64,000 nt of DNA, from NCBI RefSeq assembly GCF_051020985.1, contig NW_027475134.1:3162001-3226000 (forward strand), read 5' to 3'. The position numbers and the translations under genes are program-made. Shown here piece after piece: positions 61,301-64,000 of the stretch; the stretch's first letter is position 1; every line of letters starts with the position of its first letter. This stretch comes from Nomia melanderi. Lineage: Eukaryota; Arthropoda; Insecta; Hymenoptera; Halictidae. The notes below the pieces were generated by a model that was given only the letters and a program-made list of their open reading frames with translations, made no database searches and was not told where the DNA came from.

Positions 61301-64000
61301 CTCATGGGGCCGGACACTCAGGGTCAGGGGAAAATCCAATATATATCTGGTGATATCTCGGGTGCTATTAGAGATAGCTCAATTATCCAAGTGAGTTATC
61401 TGCAGGAGTCCCTGGCGCCTGAATCTGGGAAGCGGGAGCGTCCTCGGACCACCAGGGGCCGAGAAAACCACCGTCTCATGGGGCCGGACACCCAGAGTCA
61501 GGGGAAAATCCAATATATATCTGGTGATATCTCGGGTGCTATTAGAGATAGCGCAATAAACCAAAGTGAATTATCTGCAGGAGGCCCTAGCGCATGAATC
61601 TGTGCAGCGGGAACGACCTCGGTCCACCAGGGGCCGAGAAAACCACCGTCTCATGGGGCTGGACACTCAGGGTGAGGGAAATATCCAATATATATCTGGT
61701 GATATCTCGGGTGCTGTTACAGATAGCGCAATAAATCAAAGTGAATTGTCTGTAGGAGGCCGTGGCGCATGAATCTGGGCAGCGGGAACGACCTCGGACC
61801 ACCAGGGGCCGAGAAGACCACCGTCTCATGGGGCCGGCCACTCTGGGTCAGGGGAAAATCCAATATTTATCTGGTGATATCTCGGGTGCTATTAGAGATA
61901 GCGCAATAAGCCAAAGTGAATTATCTGCAGGAGGCCCTGGCGCATGAATCTGTGCAGCGGGAACGACCTCGGACCACCAGGGTCCGAGAAAACCACCGTC
62001 TCATGGGGCCGGGCACTCAGGGTCAGGGAAAAATCTAACATATATCTGGTGATATCTCGGGTGCTATTAGAGGTAGCGCAATTAACCAAAGTGAATTATC
62101 TGCAGGAGGCCCTGGCGCATGAATCTGTGCAGCGGGAACGACCTCGGATCACCAGGGTCCGAGAAAACCACCGGCTCATGGGGCCGGACACCCAGGGTCG
62201 GGGAAAAATCCAATATGTAACCGTTGATATCTCGGGTGCTACTACAGATAGCGCAATGAATCAAAGTGCATTGTCTGTAGAAGGCCCAGGCGAATGAATC
62301 TGGGCAGCGGGAACGACCTCGGACCACCAGGGGCCGAGAAAACCACCGTCTCATGGGGCCGGACACTCAGGGTCGGGGAAAAATCCAATATATATCTGGT
62401 GATATCTCGGGTGCTATTACAGATAGCGCAATAAACCAAAGTGAATTATCTGCAGGAGGCCCTGGCGCATGAATCTGTGCAGCTGGAACGACCTCGCACC
62501 ACCAGGGGCCGAGAAAACCACCGTCTCATGGGGCCGGACACTCAGGGTCAGGGGAAAATCCAGCATATATCTGGTGATATCTCGGGTGCTATTACAGATA
62601 GCCTAATAACCCAAAGTGCATTGTCTGTAGGAGGCCCTGGCGCATGAATCTGGGCAGCGGGAACGACCTCGGACCACCAGGGACCGAGAAAATCACCGTC
62701 TCATGGAGCCGGACACCCAGGGTCAGGGAAAAATCCAATATATATCTGGTGATATCTCGGGTGCTATTACAGATAGCGCAATAAATCAATGTGCATTGTC
62801 TGTAGGAGGCCCAGGCGAATGAATCTGTTCAGCGGGAACGACCTCGGACCACCAGGGGCCGAGAAAACCACCGTCTCATGGGTCCGGACACTCAGGGTCA
62901 GGGGAAAATCCAATATATATCTGGTGATATCTCGGGTGCTATTACAGATAGCGCAATAAACCAAAGTGCATTGTCTGTAGGAGGCCCTGGCGCATGAATC
63001 CGGGCAGCGGGAACGACGTCGGGCCACCAGGGGCCGAGAAAACCACCGACTCACGGGGCCGGACACTCAGGGTCAGGGGAAAATCCAATATATATTTGGT
63101 GATATCTCGGGTGCTATTACAGATAGCGCAATAAACCAAAGTGCATTGTCTGTAGGAGGCCGAGGCGCATGAATCTGGCCAGCGGGAACGACCTCGGACC
63201 ACCAGGGGCCGAGAAAACCATCGTCTCATGGGTCCGGACACTCAGGGTCAGGGGAAAATCCAATATATATCTGGTGATATCTCGGGTGCTATTACAGATA
63301 CCGCAATAAATCAAAGTGCATTGTCTGTAGGAGGCCCAGGCGAATGAATCTGGCCAGCAGGAACGACCTCCGACCACCAGGGGCCGAGAAAACCACCGTC
63401 TCATGGGGCCGGACACTCAGGGTCAGGGGAAAATCCAATATATATCTGGTGATATCTCGGGTGCTATTACAGATAGCCCAACAAATCAAAGTGCATTGTC
63501 TGTAGGAGGCCCTGCCGCATGAATCTGTGCAGCGGGAACGACCTCGGACCACCAGGGGCCGGGAAAACCACAGTCTCATGGGGCCGGACACTCAGGGTCA
63601 GGGGAAAATTCAATATATATCTGGTGATATCTCGGGTGCTATTAGAGATAGCGCAATAAACCAAAGTGCATTGTCTGTAGGAGGCCCTGGCGCATGCATC
63701 TGTGCAGCGGGAACGACCTCGGACCACCAGGGACCAAGAAAACCACTGTCTCATGGCGCCGGACACTCAGGGTCAGGGAAAAATCAAATATATATCTGGA
63801 GAAATCACGGGTGCTATTAGAGATAGCGCAATAAACCAAAGTGAATTATTTGCAGGAGGCCCTGGCGCATGCATCTGTGCAGCGGGAACGACCTCGGACC
63901 ACCAGGGGACGAGAAAACCACCGTGTCATGGGGCCGGACACTCAGGGCCAGGGAAAAATCCAATATATATCTGGTGATATCTCGGGTGCTATTAGAGATG
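58322..64000 (+). repeat. Patchwork of U-, V- and Q-like monomers to the window end
   Basis: About 32 monomers. B' segments start at 59,369 and 59,894, then none. Pieces of earlier blocks recur: 59,017-59,415 (HOR V), 60,250-60,520 (as 53,950-54,220), and 62,565-63,340. The last follows V copy 2 but lacks its B' monomer, since the offset changes from 5,074 to 4,899 bp. 63,341-63,640 has the AGCCCAACAAATC monomers of HOR U (offset 12,599 bp). A near pair with GGCCGTGGCGCATG and GGGCCGGCCACTC lies at about 60,885 and 61,760. One single-base deletion is near 61,388 (ATCCAAGTGAG). The window ends inside a monomer. Confidence 0.75.

Larger units (their letters stand above)
1..64000. repeat. 175 bp satellite DNA array, head to tail, filling the window
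   Basis: Landmarks recur every 175 bp from first to last base, for example the motif GGAGGCCCTGGCGCATGAAT and the block TCTGGTGATATCTCGGGTGC. Between equivalent points near 117 and 63,642 there are 63,525 bp, exactly 363 monomers. Sixteen single-base length changes (eight plus, eight minus) are visible and cancel. All monomers have the same orientation and nothing non-satellite interrupts them. Monomers usually differ from one another at a handful to roughly fifteen positions by eye. The length is close to one nucleosome repeat, which with HOR organisation is typical of centromeric or pericentromeric satellites; that role is inferred, not shown. I do not recognise the family. No coding, RNA or regulatory gene is supported anywhere in the window. 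Confidence 0.98.

Noticed and set aside
117..64000. Hundreds of conserved 65-123 residue open frames on both strands, looking like a large protein family
   Set aside because: They recur every 175 bp in the same place because the DNA repeats. Successive ones overlap, occur on both strands, stop within one or two monomers, and change frame at each unit. The longest (123 residues, for example 12,019-12,390) exist only where a single-base deletion fuses two frames. There is no sign of codon-level constraint.
1..64000. CRISPR array
   Set aside because: The unit is 175 bp with variation spread throughout. There are no short identical repeats separated by unique spacers and no cas genes.
1..64000. 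Ribosomal DNA spacer or telomeric repeat
   Set aside because: No rRNA-like sequence or short telomere-type repeat units occur. The 175 bp unit is constant throughout.
1..64000. Assignment to a named satellite, for example a frog centromere repeat of about 174 bp
   Set aside because: Length alone is not evidence, and I cannot compare the sequence from memory. A database search is needed.

Overview
The whole 64 kb window is one uninterrupted head-to-tail satellite DNA array with a 175 bp monomer (about 366 copies, all in the same orientation). I see no protein-coding gene, RNA gene, transposon, CRISPR array or unique sequence. The many short open frames are by-products of the repeat: 175 is not divisible by 3, so any frame shifts at each monomer and stops within one or two units. 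Both ends of the window lie inside a monomer, so the array continues on both sides. This kind of sequence is typical of a eukaryotic centromere or other constitutive heterochromatin. I do not recognise the monomer and cannot name the organism. A hand count on one monomer gives about 53% GC and a CpG observed/expected ratio near 0.75, so CpG is only mildly depleted.

Each monomer has two parts: about 105 bp at roughly 66% GC and about 70 bp at roughly 33% GC. The AT-rich part carries a GATATC site and a short dyad (GCTAT, 5 nt, ATAGC). Its end comes in two linked sequence forms, here called I (with CTGCAG) and II (with CTGTAG). A divergent monomer subfamily, here called B, replaces about 47 bp in the middle of the unit. 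It occurs only at 29.8-37.4 kb (13 copies) and, in a regional version B', at 49.4-59.9 kb (12 copies).

On top of the monomers lies a mosaic of higher-order repeats (HORs), meaning multi-monomer blocks copied nearly without change. From left to right: mixed monomers (0-2.8 kb); a 22-mer duplication of about 3.1 kb, with its second copy lengthened by four monomers (2.8-11.3 kb); 9-mer units of about 1575 bp (12-17.6, 19.5-21.6 and 24.6-26.8 kb); a 4-mer tandem duplication (17.4-18.9 kb); a 16-mer/11-mer block built on a three-monomer cassette containing a B pair (29.5-38.1 kb); a 12-mer tandem pair (41.3-45.5 kb); an 8-mer pair (50.8-53.4 kb); a 7-mer pair (55.9-58.3 kb); then a patchwork of pieces of these to the end. 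All block offsets are multiples of 175 bp within 3 bp, and the deviations are explained by identifiable single-base indels. This implies in-register unequal exchange or gene conversion. Several exchange junctions can be placed within a few tens of bases.

No genes act together here. If the array has a role, the plausible one is structural (nucleosome phasing, centromere or heterochromatin), which is inference from monomer length, length constancy and HOR organisation.
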